This document shows positions 8,996 to 17,613 of a stretch of 64,000 nt of DNA, piece after piece. The notes under the pieces were generated by a model. It saw only the letters and a list, made by a program, of their open reading frames with translations, made no database searches and had not been told where the DNA came from. The position numbers were made by a program, and so were the translations under genes. The DNA lies in the NCBI GenBank assembly GCA_031254915.1, contig JAIRTL010000035.1, forward strand, positions 1 to 64,000, read 5' to 3'. Numbering within the stretch: position 1 is the first letter of the stretch; the number at the start of each line of letters is the position of its first letter. This stretch comes from Planctomycetota bacterium (GTDB lineage: Bacteria > Planctomycetota > SZUA-567).

Positions 8996-9578
8996 AAAAA
9001 GAACCGTCCCGACTCAATGGCTTAAAAAATCACTCGCTTGCCGAAACCGGGTCCGCGACGTCCATGGAAGCGGCCGTGATCCGCAAAACATGGCGATGGT
9101 GCCTTCCCCAAAAAAGGGGCACACCGTGCGCCAACGTTCGGCGGACGTTCCGGCCATATGCTGCGACGGGGTATTTATCCAACTTCACCCGTACAAACGC
9201 AAGTTTTTATTTTAACGTTTTGCGCCGCACCGTCATATGCTGTTCACGGTCCGGAGCCGTGATCTACTCGACTATGCGCGGCCATGAAATGGCTAGCGCA
9301 TTTCGGACCTATCCGAGTAGGGCGAGATGGTTATTGTAACCCATTATTTTTCAATGAGTCCATTTCAAAAAGCGACCCTATTTGGATAGGCTCTTAACCA
9401 AATGTTGCTAAAGACCCGGCATTTCAGGATACGATGTGACAAGCCGAAATGCGCAATGGGATGTCCATTCAACTTCGCAAAACGCATTCAGGGAAACATA
9501 TGTGAAACAGGGCAACCCCCGACCCCCATTTTCACAATTCCCGGTCGCGCCCAGTATACCGCCCATGCGGCAAAACAG
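8996..9578. other. Long non-coding interval upstream of the flagellar motor operon
   Basis: No convincing gene. It holds one copy of a dispersed repeat (9235-9321) and an inverted CCTATTTGGATAGG (9377-9390) matching CCTATCCGAGTAGG (9308-9321). A segment ending GTGACAAGCCG near 9445 resembles the right end of the element inserted in phoR. Base composition is more AT-rich than the flanking genes. Confidence 0.6.
9235..9321. repeat. Dispersed intergenic repeat, copy A
   Basis: About 86 bases roughly 85% identical by eye to 46583-46666. It contains two potential hairpins: TCACGG/CCGTGA around 9243-9262, and GCCAT/ATGGC around 9281-9293. A shared block reads ATGAAATGGCTAGCGCATTT. Copy B lies next to an IS4-type transposase relic, suggesting that the repeat belongs to, or was moved by, an insertion element. 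Confidence 0.8.
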
Positions 9579-9606
9579 GAAAGTTTCACGCCGATCGGAC
9601 CGATAA
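9579..9606 (+). promoter_or_regulatory. Candidate sigma28 (FliA-type) flagellar promoter for flbD-motAB
   Basis: GAAAGTTT (9579-9586) and ACCGATAA (9599-9606) resemble the sigma28 consensus TAAAGTTT / GCCGATAA. There are 16 bases between GAAA and ACCGATAA, one more than the classical spacing. The same spacing and ACCGATA core occur upstream of fliW. It lies about 77 bases before the flbD start codon. Confidence 0.5.
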
Positions 9607-9682
9607 ATGATTTGGGTGTCTTCCCTTCGGCTCCGACCGGAGGGAGGTTCCGTATGCGACGGGACACGATGGAAGATGGCTC

Positions 9683-9916
9683 ATGATCAAATTGACGCGG
9701 CGAAGCGGCAAGGAATTCATCCTCAACGCCGAACTTATCAAGTTCGTCGAGGAAGTCCCTGACACTATTATCACCCTGCGGGACGGCGAAAAAGTGCTGG
9801 TGGCGGAGTCGGCCGACCAGGTGGTGGCTAAGGCGCTCGCTTATGCGCGCAGCAGCCGCTTTCTTCCCGAAGGCGGCGGTCCAGGAGGGGAGTTGTGGAG
9901 GGTGCCGGTTGAATAG
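9683..9916 (+). CDS. flbD: Flagellar FlbD-family protein
   Basis: 77 aa, MIKLTRRSGKEFILNAELIK then FVEEVPDTIITLRDGEKVLV. This matches the small FlbD family found at the head of motA or flagellar operons in spirochaetes, Firmicutes and others. It is not the unrelated Caulobacter FlbD regulator. The exact role is not established; it is associated with flagellar assembly or swimming motility. First gene of a six-gene motor operon, 51 bases ahead of motA, with a candidate sigma28 promoter upstream. Confidence 0.88.
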   Translation: MIKLTRRSGKEFILNAELIKFVEEVPDTIITLRDGEKVLVAESADQVVAKALAYARSSRFLPEGGGPGGELWRVPVE

Positions 9917-9967
9917 CGGAAAAATTGTTCAGGTATTACTCGCGGCTGGGAGCGGCTTGGAGACGGT

Positions 9968-10744
9968 ATGGATATAGGCACACTCGCCGGATTCGTCATC
10001 GGCGGTCTCTGCGTATTCGGCTTCGGCATGCAATGGCAGGTCGGAACTTTCGTCGACGTCCCCTCGCTCGCCATCGTTTTTGGCGGATGCGCCGCGAACC
10101 TGCTCATCTCCCTCTCTCTCGATACGGTGAAAACGTTCCCGAAAACGCTGCCGCTCGGCTTCAAGACCAGCAAGGACGACCCGGTGGAAGTTATTAAAAA
10201 GCTGGTCGAATTTTCCGAAATGGCGAGAAGGGACGGCATTCTCGCGCTGGAAAGCGTGCTCGACCAGATCCAGGACCCGTTTCTTCGCCAGGGTCTGCAA
10301 CTCGCGGTCGATGGCACCGATCCGGAGCTCATCCAGGACATCATGGAAACGGAGATGGACAGCATCGAGGCCAGGCACTCAAACGGCAAAAGCGTATGGG
10401 ATCTGTTCCGCGGCGGCGGCCCGACGTGGGGCGCGCTTGGCACGGTCATCGGCCTCATCCAGATGCTCAAGGGCGGCGTCGAGGACCCGAACGCGCTTAC
10501 CCAGGGCATGGCTGTCGCCCTCATCACCACGTTCTACGGATCTCTCATCGCTTCGCTCCTGATCGGTCCCTTGACGGACAAGCTCGGCGTCAAGAACAGC
10601 GAGGAAATGGAACTCAAGACCATCATGCTCAAGGGGGTCATGTCCATTCAGGCCGGCGACAACCCCCGCATCGTCGAGCAGAAACTGAAAATTTTCCTGC
10701 CGCCCTCGGCGCGCGGGTTCGGCAAGGACGCGGAGGCGGCATAA
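9968..10744 (+). CDS. motA: Flagellar motor stator protein MotA
   Basis: 258 aa MotA/TolQ/ExbB proton-channel family protein. It has two N-terminal membrane helices (MDIGTLAGFVIGGLCVFGFG and the SLAIVFGGCAANLLI segment), a cytoplasmic loop, then the conserved GPTWGALGTVIGLIQML and VALITTFYGSLIASLL helices. With MotB it forms the ion-conducting stator that drives flagellar rotation. GGAG lies upstream of the ATG. Followed after 56 bases by motB. Confidence 0.96.
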   Translation: MDIGTLAGFVIGGLCVFGFGMQWQVGTFVDVPSLAIVFGGCAANLLISLSLDTVKTFPKTLPLGFKTSKDDPVEVIKKLVEFSEMARRDGILALESVLDQIQDPFLRQGLQLAVDGTDPELIQDIMETEMDSIEARHSNGKSVWDLFRGGGPTWGALGTVIGLIQMLKGGVEDPNALTQGMAVALITTFYGSLIASLLIGPLTDKLGVKNSEEMELKTIMLKGVMSIQAGDNPRIVEQKLKIFLPPSARGFGKDAEAA

Positions 10745-10800
10745 TGGGAAGGGCGATCGTGGCGCCGTCGCGACAGTAATATCAGGAATGGACATCGGGC

Positions 10801-11490
10801 ATGGCGCGAAAAAAGAAAGACAGCGGAGGAGGCGGTCCCTCGGTAGCGGAATTTTCCGCCCTGACCTCCTTTTCCGACATGATGACGCTCATGCTCACGT
10901 TTTTCGTACTGCTTTATACAATGTCTGAGCCGAAAAAGCCGAAAATCGAGGCCACGATGCAGGCATTCATGAAGCAACTCGGCGTCCTGCCGCAACAGCA
11001 GAGCCCATCCCGCCCGCTCCTGACTCCACAGCGAACCAGCCAGGAGGAGGCGAGCATCCTGCGTCGCGGACCGCCCGGGAATCGCCCGGAAGTGACGACT
11101 CTGGTCGAGGACGACAGACAGAAGATCATCATCGGTGGCGAGGACCTGTTCAGACCAGGTTCTGCGGAGCTATCGGTCCGAGGCAGGAGGATTCTGCAAA
11201 ACGATGTCGCGCCGGATATAAAAGGCTTTAGAAACCGCGTCGAGGTGCGCGGCCATACAGCCATGGCAACGGACGAATCGCAGGACTTATGGGGACTCGG
11301 ATACGCGCGGGCGTACTCCGTCATGCGCTATCTCGTTGATGAATGCGGCGTGGATGAACGCCGTTTCCGCCTTATCAGTTGCGCCGACAACGAGCCGAGA
11401 GATCCCTTGAATCCGGCGCTCAACCGCAGGGTGGAAATCATTATGACCGAGGTTCAGGTCAGGGGCGTGGGGGTGCAAAGTGGCCCTTGA
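10801..11490 (+). CDS. motB: Flagellar motor stator protein MotB
   Basis: 229 aa with a short basic N-terminus, one membrane helix FSDMMTLMLTFFVLLYTMS whose Asp (about residue 28) is the expected ion-binding residue, a plug/linker, and a C-terminal OmpA-like peptidoglycan-binding domain (RVEVRGHTAM, then LGYARAYSVMRYL, NRRVEIIMTE). It anchors the stator to the cell wall. Its 3' end overlaps the GTG start of the next gene by 11 bases, indicating translational coupling. Confidence 0.95.
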   Translation: MARKKKDSGGGGPSVAEFSALTSFSDMMTLMLTFFVLLYTMSEPKKPKIEATMQAFMKQLGVLPQQQSPSRPLLTPQRTSQEEASILRRGPPGNRPEVTTLVEDDRQKIIIGGEDLFRPGSAELSVRGRRILQNDVAPDIKGFRNRVEVRGHTAMATDESQDLWGLGYARAYSVMRYLVDECGVDERRFRLISCADNEPRDPLNPALNRRVEIIMTEVQVRGVGVQSGP

Positions 11491-12109
11491 CGACGATATG
11501 CCGATGGAGGACGGAGAAGACGTCGGAGAGCGGCAGGCGCCGCGTCAGGCGACGTTGCGCGAATGGTTTTTCAACCGCGGCTGGATCATTATCGGCGTCA
11601 TCGCGCTCCTTCAGGCAGTATTCGCGTCGGTCGTGTTGTCGCTGCGCGGTTCGTATCGTCCGGCCCGAATCGCGCCCCATGCCGAGGTCCGGCAGCTGGC
11701 GGTGGATATGCTCGGTCGGGAAGTCGGCATATCCGGCATCAACCAAGTCATCTCCGGATCGCGCCGCCGCAGGATGACGATCGGTCTCGACCTGGTGCTT
11801 GTCCTCGGCCAATTGCCGGAAGAGCGGATCGAAGGCGCGCCCCGTCCCGCGGAGGAGGAGATGGAGGAGTTCATGGCCGCCATCACGGCGATGGATTCCA
11901 AGATCCGAAGCCGCATGATTAACCTCCTCCAGGGGGTGGACTACGACGACTACGGCGGTCCGGAAGTGCTGGAGACGTTCAAAACCGAGATCGCCGACTA
12001 TGTCAACGGCGAGTTGGAGAAATTGAGTTTTCCGAGCGTGCGCCCGGACATCGGCAGACGACGGGTGACGGAAGCCCTGTTGCCGATGTTCGTGCGGCAA
12101 ACGTTTTAG
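11480..12109 (+). CDS. FliL-like basal-body-associated protein, first copy
   Basis: 209 aa from a GTG inside the motB end; an ATG at 11498 is an alternative start. An acidic N-terminal tail precedes one membrane helix (GWIIIGVIALLQAVFASVVL) and a periplasmic domain of about 150 residues. The position directly after motB and the topology match FliL, which surrounds the stator. The sequence is divergent, and it is clearly paralogous to the next gene (shared 'GAPRP...' segment, a VNxELE motif and an ISRRRVT/IGRRRVT ending). Confidence 0.75.
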   Translation: MALDDDMPMEDGEDVGERQAPRQATLREWFFNRGWIIIGVIALLQAVFASVVLSLRGSYRPARIAPHAEVRQLAVDMLGREVGISGINQVISGSRRRRMTIGLDLVLVLGQLPEERIEGAPRPAEEEMEEFMAAITAMDSKIRSRMINLLQGVDYDDYGGPEVLETFKTEIADYVNGELEKLSFPSVRPDIGRRRVTEALLPMFVRQTF

Positions 12110-12121
12110 AAAGGTGCACTC

Positions 12122-12724
12122 ATGCCTGAAGAAACCGCACCCGAGGCGGCATCGACGCCTCCCGCGTCGGGGAACTGGTTCGCGGGCTGGAAAGCCTGGG
12201 CCGTGGTGATCGGTTCCGCCCTGCTGCAGGCGGTGTTCTGGATTTACCTCATGCATGTCCGCGAACCCGGATCGGCGCCGGATCCGGTGGAGCAGACCCG
12301 AGTCTTTCTCGAGGACACAAAGATTCTTCAGAGCAAGGTCGAAATCGACAACTTCGCCGCGACCGTCCCCGGTCCCGCCGGCGATCTGCGCCCGCTCAGC
12401 TTCAACGCCGTTCTTGAGTTGCATTACCTTCCCGAGGAAAAGCGCCCCGGCGCGCCAAGGCCGACGGACGCTCAAATCGAGGTGTTCCGTACCGTCGTCG
12501 TTCAGTTGGAATCAAAGGTTCGCGACCACATGAACAGCTTCCTCGCCGGACAGTCTTTCACAAACCTGGTCGGCGATCGCGGTCCCGATCTGGTGAAATC
12601 GGAAATGATGCGCTTCGTGAACAACGAGCTCGAACGCTACGACTTCGAACGGTTGAACATCCCGACCACCATCTCCCGGCGCAGGGTCACCAACGTTCTT
12701 CTGCCGTCGTGGACCATAATGTAG
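12122..12724 (+). CDS. FliL-like basal-body-associated protein, second copy
   Basis: 200 aa, 12 bases after the first FliL-like gene, with an AAAGGTG site. It has a cytoplasmic tail, one membrane helix (AWAVVIGSALLQAVFWIYLM) and a periplasmic domain. It shares with its neighbour the LxxxLExxYLPEEK/LGQLPEER, GAPRPT/GAPRPA, FVNNELE/YVNGELE and RRRVT(N/E) blocks, so the pair is a tandem duplication. Two FliL-type proteins may give two stator-ring components (inference). Confidence 0.72.
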   Translation: MPEETAPEAASTPPASGNWFAGWKAWAVVIGSALLQAVFWIYLMHVREPGSAPDPVEQTRVFLEDTKILQSKVEIDNFAATVPGPAGDLRPLSFNAVLELHYLPEEKRPGAPRPTDAQIEVFRTVVVQLESKVRDHMNSFLAGQSFTNLVGDRGPDLVKSEMMRFVNNELERYDFERLNIPTTISRRRVTNVLLPSWTIM

Positions 12725-12751
12725 GCGTGACTTGCTGAACGGAGAACGGCC

Positions 12752-13156
12752 ATGGCCGACGAAATGACCCAGGAAGACATCGACGCGCTGCTTTCCAGCG
12801 GTAATCTCGGCGCCGAGGCGGAAGCGAAACTGGGGCCGGCGCAGCCGGTCGCGCTGCAAAAACTCGCCGAACCGCCGCCGCCCGCCGATCCGGGCAGCGT
12901 CGACATGCTCTATGACGTCGAACTCGAGGTAAAAATCGAGCTTGGTCGCGCCATGCTGTCGGTAGAAGACATTCTCAGGCTTCGCGAGGGTTCCATCGTC
13001 CAGTTGGACAAGGACGCCGGTGCGCCGGTGGAGATCCTCATCAACGATCGGCTGGTCGCCGAGGGCGAGGTGCTGGTCCTTAACGATTATTTCTGCGTCC
13101 GCGTGACGAACATCCTCTCCAACAAGGATAGGGCGATCAACAAGACGATGCGCTGA
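12752..13156 (+). CDS. fliN: Flagellar motor switch protein FliN
   Basis: 134 aa. The N-terminus [20 protein letters not shown] carries the 'SQxEIDALL' motif used by switch proteins. The C-terminal SpoA domain has [28 protein letters not shown] and [20 protein letters not shown]. FliN forms the lower C-ring, where CheY-P and the export apparatus dock. Last gene of the motor operon; it converges on purO. Confidence 0.94.
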   Translation: MADEMTQEDIDALLSSGNLGAEAEAKLGPAQPVALQKLAEPPPPADPGSVDMLYDVELEVKIELGRAMLSVEDILRLREGSIVQLDKDAGAPVEILINDRLVAEGEVLVLNDYFCVRVTNILSNKDRAINKTMR

Positions 13157-13177
13157 TACGCGGGCCCAAGCCCCGCC

Positions 13178-13828
13178 TCAGCGGTCGAGCGTCGCAAGCG
13201 CGAAGCGGCCGTCAGGGTCCTGCACCGCCGCCACGGCGGTGACGGGGTTGGTGAACAATGCGAACGCTCCCTTTCCCATGACGAATTCGCACGCGTCCGC
13301 CGCTGTTTCGGCGTCGAAGTCCGATACGTGCCGCACCGAGGGCGTATTGTGGTCATACGTCGACAGGTGGATGACCTTCCCCGGCTCAAAGGCGAACGAG
13401 CGCACGTCGAGCCCGTTCTTCCGGACAGTCGCCAGCCAGCCAAGCGCCTCCTTCGGATCGGCGACGGCCGCAATGCGCGGCGTCGAATAGTCGTCCTTCT
13501 CGTAATCCATCGCCAAGAGCGACAGCGCCAAAGCGTCCCTGACCGGCATACCCATCGCGATCTTTTCCGCCACCGGGTCGGCGTGCGACCCATTCGCGAG
13601 GACGGCCTTGCCGGCCATCAGCCTGGCGCAGTTGTAGGCTATATACGGATTTTTCCTGATATCGGACTCGAATTCCGGCTTCGGGACGATGGCGACGCTT
13701 TCGCCGTTCGCGGCGATCTCCGCCTGGCGGTTTGGAAAACTGCGGGACGATACGCGGTAAAGGGCGGCGGCGCGCCCTGACGGCGTCGCGGCGACCGCCA
13801 CGATCCTTCCGAGATAGATTTCCGACAC
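13178..13828 (-). CDS. purO: IMP cyclohydrolase, archaeal PurO type
   Basis: 216 aa from a GTG start with an AGGGAGGAAG site. Family marks include YLGRIVAVAATPSGRAAALY, RVSSRSFPNR, NPYIAYNCAR, ANGSHADPVAEKIAMGMPVR and MDYEKDDYSTPRIAAV. These are diagnostic of the PurO-type IMP cyclohydrolase, which closes FAICAR to IMP in the last step of purine synthesis. Most bacteria use the cyclohydrolase domain of PurH instead. It lies 14 bases downstream of a large unknown gene on the same strand, so the two are probably co-transcribed. Confidence 0.9.
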   Translation of the reverse strand: MSEIYLGRIVAVAATPSGRAAALYRVSSRSFPNRQAEIAANGESVAIVPKPEFESDIRKNPYIAYNCARLMAGKAVLANGSHADPVAEKIAMGMPVRDALALSLLAMDYEKDDYSTPRIAAVADPKEALGWLATVRKNGLDVRSFAFEPGKVIHLSTYDHNTPSVRHVSDFDAETAADACEFVMGKGAFALFTNPVTAVAAVQDPDGRFALATLDR

Positions 13829-13842
13829 GGCTTCCTCCCTCG

Positions 13843-16290
13843 TTATTTTGCCTGTTCAGCGGTTTGCCTCGCCTTCGCCGCGCCCGAAAGTTCCCCCGCC
13901 CAGCGGTGGAAAAGGAAATACTTGTCGCGCGGCGCGCTTTCGAGAAAACCACGAAAACACATTCGAGCCTCGATATCGCGGCCAAGTTTGAGATAAGCCT
14001 TGCCAAGATTGAAATACACAAAATCGTAACACACCGTCCCCAGACCGTCCTCGCCCGGAACCAGCCGCCTGGCGAAAGGTCCGTCCAATGGCCGCAGATT
14101 GGCGGCAAACCAGTCGTCGCCGATCTCGCCCCGCACCGGATCGGGCGGCCGGTCGTCGCCATGCCGTTTTTCGATCGGGGTCAAGCACATGGAAAACGCG
14201 ACGACTGCGGCATCGTAATTACCGTCCAAAGCGTGCATCAACCCGGTGAGATGCTGGTCGATATGGTCGTCCGCCCCGCTCCGCTTCTCCTGTATCTGCG
14301 ACGCCTGGCGGCGGAGCATGGCTTGCGAAACCTGATCGTACTGGAAGGCGCGGCCAAGAGTCTCGGCCTGCGTACGAAGCGTCTCCATCTCGATCGACAC
14401 CTGGCTTTCCACCGTCACAAGCGCGGTTTTCAGATCCGGATCGTCGTTGAAAAAGCGTTGCAAGAAGGCGAGCGCCTTGTGCTCGGAAATCGGATCCGCC
14501 TTGTCCTCCAGCTTGGCGAACGCGCTTTCGAGGCTGACGTTGCCGCGCACAAGGCCCGGGGAAAGATACTTGAGGTGATCGCGAAACGCCGCCCAGTCCT
14601 TTTGGAGCATATTGACCGCCAACAGTTGGCGGTCCAGCGTGTATCGCGGGCCCAGGTACCAACGCCACATAGTTGTCCTGCGCTTCGAGGTGGCTTCGCC
14701 AAACAGTTCGAGCACCGGCCGATACCTGAGGGGGACGAGAAACGCGGGCGATCCGAGACGGCCCAACGCCCAGTCGCGAAACGCCCCGAAGTCCGGCGAC
14801 TTCTCCGGATCAGGTTCGGTCCCGGATCGCATCCAGCGCACAAAACGTGCGACCAGTCCGGCCAGAGTTTTTCTGGCGTGATGCGGCGACAAGTCCTGCA
14901 CCGACACTCCCCCGGGCGGCTCGAACGATGCGGGGATGATACGCCGGACTTCATCGAGCGCCGTCTTGAAGTTGACAGGATAGGCGGCCTGGTTGAATTC
15001 GAGCCATGCGTCGGCGATGCCTTCGAGAAGGGTGTCCCGCGACGTCCTTGACGGAACGACGATGCAGTTGATGGGATAGCGCACCCGCCTGTCAACCTCC
15101 ATCTCGCGTTCCCTCACCGCGAACGATTTTGTTCTCCCTTTGCCGTCGTCCTGGTCGGCCACCGCCAACCTGCGAATCTCGAGGCAATAGCGCGGATCGC
15201 CGGCGCCGGGGGCGATGATCACGGACAGTGGCCCGTAGCGGCGCATTTCATTGCGCGAAAGGGAGGCTTCCATCCCAAGTACGATATCCTGAAGCATAAC
15301 CGATTGGAACGCGTCCACGACATCGTCGTAGGCCAGACCGCTTCCGGACTCGTCGGCGGCGAAGATAGGCATCTGCGGTTGAGGCTTCGGCGCGTCCTCG
15401 GCGGAACGGGTCAAAGATCCCTGGACCGCGCCGAGCAGCCCGGCGAGATCCATGATCCGATCGTCAAGACTGGTGCCGGCCCACAGCGTGCGAAGCTCCC
15501 GGGTATATTTCATCATTTCATAATTGGCGTTCTTCCAGAAATCGAACAATTCGCGCACGGCGGAACGCCCGGTCGCCGTGGCTCCGAGGGCGCGATCCGC
15601 CTTTTCGAGGATTTTTTCGATTTGCTGCGTCGTGTTGACGAAGTTCCGCCGGTCGGTGAAGCTCATCTTGTCGCGCTCGAGCTGATGCGCCGAACCGGTG
15701 ATGGTGCGAAACAGATTGAACGAGTCCATGACGCCTCTGGCGAGTTTGCCGGTCAGACCGCTCGCCTTCAACGCCTTGGGAACACCGTCCATGTACGCGT
15801 TCAGCCGATCGATCTGGCGTTGGAGATCCTCGGCGTAGTCGACGTCGAGACAGTCGCGATACATTTCCTGAAGCCACGGCTCCAGATTGTATACCCGCGC
15901 CGCCGCGTGGCTGCGGCCGAAAACGCGCGCCGCGCCGGCGAGTTGCGAACGCCGCGTACGCTCCCGGTCGGGCGTCAGTTCCGTGCCCTCCTCGGCGGGC
16001 GGTCCTCCGCCGCTCGCCTCGGCTTCGATCCAGGCGTGATCCAGGCGAAGCAAGCCGGGGGTCGTGCCGAAATTGATGAATGAGGCGTCGTCGGAACTGA
16101 GGTAAATGGGGCGGTCGGGAAAACTGCATCCACTGATGACGGCGTTACGCATATATTCGAAGGCGTTGTTCGCGATGGTGCGCAGTATCGCCCAGTAACT
16201 CGACAGGAGAGCCGGATTCGCCCGCACCGCCTTGGACGCTTTGCGCCTGGCGGCCAACTGCTTGGGGATTTGGTCGAGATATCCGCCCAT
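13843..16290 (-). CDS. Large cytoplasmic protein of unknown function with C-terminal TPR-like helices
   Basis: 815 aa from the ATG at 16290 (MGGYLDQIPKQLAARRKASK), preceded by TTGGAAA; an in-frame TTG at 16326 would add 12 residues. I do not recognise the family. There is no signal peptide or membrane segment. The protein is rich in helices and charged residues. Residues about 676-700 and 753-785 look like tetratricopeptide helices (HALDGNYDAAVVAFSMCL; YFNLGKAYLKLGRDIEARMC then FRGFLESAP). The central part has a possible alpha/beta stretch (YGPLSVIIAPGAGDPRYCLE). It precedes purO closely. A scaffold or regulator role would be speculation. Confidence 0.8.
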   Translation of the reverse strand: MGGYLDQIPKQLAARRKASKAVRANPALLSSYWAILRTIANNAFEYMRNAVISGCSFPDRPIYLSSDDASFINFGTTPGLLRLDHAWIEAEASGGGPPAEEGTELTPDRERTRRSQLAGAARVFGRSHAAARVYNLEPWLQEMYRDCLDVDYAEDLQRQIDRLNAYMDGVPKALKASGLTGKLARGVMDSFNLFRTITGSAHQLERDKMSFTDRRNFVNTTQQIEKILEKADRALGATATGRSAVRELFDFWKNANYEMMKYTRELRTLWAGTSLDDRIMDLAGLLGAVQGSLTRSAEDAPKPQPQMPIFAADESGSGLAYDDVVDAFQSVMLQDIVLGMEASLSRNEMRRYGPLSVIIAPGAGDPRYCLEIRRLAVADQDDGKGRTKSFAVREREMEVDRRVRYPINCIVVPSRTSRDTLLEGIADAWLEFNQAAYPVNFKTALDEVRRIIPASFEPPGGVSVQDLSPHHARKTLAGLVARFVRWMRSGTEPDPEKSPDFGAFRDWALGRLGSPAFLVPLRYRPVLELFGEATSKRRTTMWRWYLGPRYTLDRQLLAVNMLQKDWAAFRDHLKYLSPGLVRGNVSLESAFAKLEDKADPISEHKALAFLQRFFNDDPDLKTALVTVESQVSIEMETLRTQAETLGRAFQYDQVSQAMLRRQASQIQEKRSGADDHIDQHLTGLMHALDGNYDAAVVAFSMCLTPIEKRHGDDRPPDPVRGEIGDDWFAANLRPLDGPFARRLVPGEDGLGTVCYDFVYFNLGKAYLKLGRDIEARMCFRGFLESAPRDKYFLFHRWAGELSGAAKARQTAEQAK

Positions 16291-16499
16291 TATTTTTCCA
16301 ACAGTGAGGCGAGACGTCGCCGTCAACGCCGCGAATCCGCCTAACCCATTGCGGAGGCGAATGTATCGATTTAACCGGGGGAGCTCGATATGTCAAGAAC
16401 TTGAAGCGAATCGCACCGCAATCAGGTAAAAATTTACGTCATCATCAAATCCTAAAACATTTCATTAATAATTATCGCATCCTCATACACTATCATTTC

Positions 16500-16900
16500 A
16501 CACCATGAAGTCGCCGCGCATATCGAAGGCAAGGGATCGACGACCGCTCCTACGGCCCTCGCCGCCAGCGCGACCCAGATCGGGCCAATGTCCCGCATGA
16601 ACAGGCTGATCGACAACCTGAATCGCTTCGCGCCCGAAATATGCGCCTTGTCGAACGCAATGTAAAAGACGCCGCCCGCGCCTTCATCGAGCTCGACGTT
16701 GAATTGGCGCACCAGGTGATTGAGGCGGTTCGCCTTATCGATATGATGGAAAGCCGGGAAGCGGCCATCATGGACAATCACGCCCTGTGCCGCGAGTGGC
16801 TGATCGTCATCTCCGCTTCGCGGAATATCGAGCGTTTGGCCGACATGGCTTCGATCGCGAATGGGAGCAGGCCGGCGACGCCGGCAAAAGGGACCGGGCA
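16500..16900 (+). pseudogene. phoU relic (C-terminal half, frameshifted)
   Basis: Two overlapping frames around 16594-16660 together give MSRMNRLIDNLNRFAPEI..., then VERNVKDAARAFIELDVELA, HQVIEAVRLIDMME and CREWLIVISASRNIERLADM. This is the second helical bundle of PhoU, including the ARSIERIGD-like motif seen here as ASRNIERLAD. The frame changes near 16640, and the upstream half is not recognisable. PhoU normally restrains PhoR signalling when phosphate is plentiful. The second frame stays open into phoB, which can make PhoB look falsely long at its N-terminus. Confidence 0.7.
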
Positions 16901-16901
16901 T

Positions 16902-17603
16902 ATGGAAAAAGGCGAAATCTGCATTCTTGTCATCGAGGACGAAAGCGACATCAGGACGCTTCTCCTCCATCAACTTCGTAAAGACGGGTATATCGCCTCC
17001 GGCGCCGCGAACGGCGAGGATGGTTTGAAAAGCATATCCGGGCACTGCCCGCAACTCATAGTCCTCGACCTCATGCTTCCGGGAATGGATGGAATGGCGG
17101 TGTGCCGAAAGGTGCGGAACAACCCGGACACGAGAAGCATACCCATCCTCATGCTTACCGCGCGCTCCGAGGAGGAAGACATGGTCTCCGGATTGGAGGC
17201 GGGCGCGGACGATTACGTCGCCAAACCGTTCAGCAACCGCGTTCTCCTCGCCAGGGTCAGGTCGCTCCTGCGGCGAAGCGGCGTTCTGGGCGAAGACGGA
17301 GGCGATTCAAAGACGTTGACGGTCGGTGAAATTCGCCTTGCTCCAGAGATGCGCGAAGTGACCGTCCACGGCGAGCAGGTGGATCTGACGGCGGGCGAAT
17401 ACAAAATGCTCAAGGTGTTGATGCGCCGCCCCGGAGTGGTGTTTACGCGCAACCAGCTTCTCGACCTGGTTCACGGCCAATTCCGTGCCGTCACCGATCG
17501 TGCGGTCGACGTCCAGGTGGCGGGCCTGCGGAAAAAACTTGGAAGCGCCGGAGCTCGCGTCGAGACGGTTCGCGGCGCCGGCTACAGAATCTCTCCAAGA
17601 TAA
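16902..17603 (+). CDS. phoB: PhoB-type OmpR-family response regulator
   Basis: 233 aa from ATG 16902 (MEKGEICILVIEDESDIRTL) with an AGGGAC site. The receiver domain keeps the acidic pocket (EDE), the phospho-acceptor Asp in LIVLDLMLPGMDG, the Thr in LMLTA and the Lys in YVAKPF. A winged-helix DNA-binding domain follows (VDLTAGEYKMLKVLMRRPG, then VDVQVAGLRKKLG, ETVRGAGYRI). It would activate phosphate-starvation genes. It appears intact although both neighbours, phoU and phoR, are broken, so it may be phosphorylated by another kinase or be on its way to loss. Confidence 0.88.
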   Translation: MEKGEICILVIEDESDIRTLLLHQLRKDGYIASGAANGEDGLKSISGHCPQLIVLDLMLPGMDGMAVCRKVRNNPDTRSIPILMLTARSEEEDMVSGLEAGADDYVAKPFSNRVLLARVRSLLRRSGVLGEDGGDSKTLTVGEIRLAPEMREVTVHGEQVDLTAGEYKMLKVLMRRPGVVFTRNQLLDLVHGQFRAVTDRAVDVQVAGLRKKLGSAGARVETVRGAGYRISPR

Positions 17604-17613
17604 GGAACCTGCA

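Noticed and set aside
16641-16901. N-terminal extension of PhoB of about 87 residues
   Set aside because: The extension is the out-of-place PhoU relic in the same frame; a ribosome binding site and the receiver domain start at 16902.
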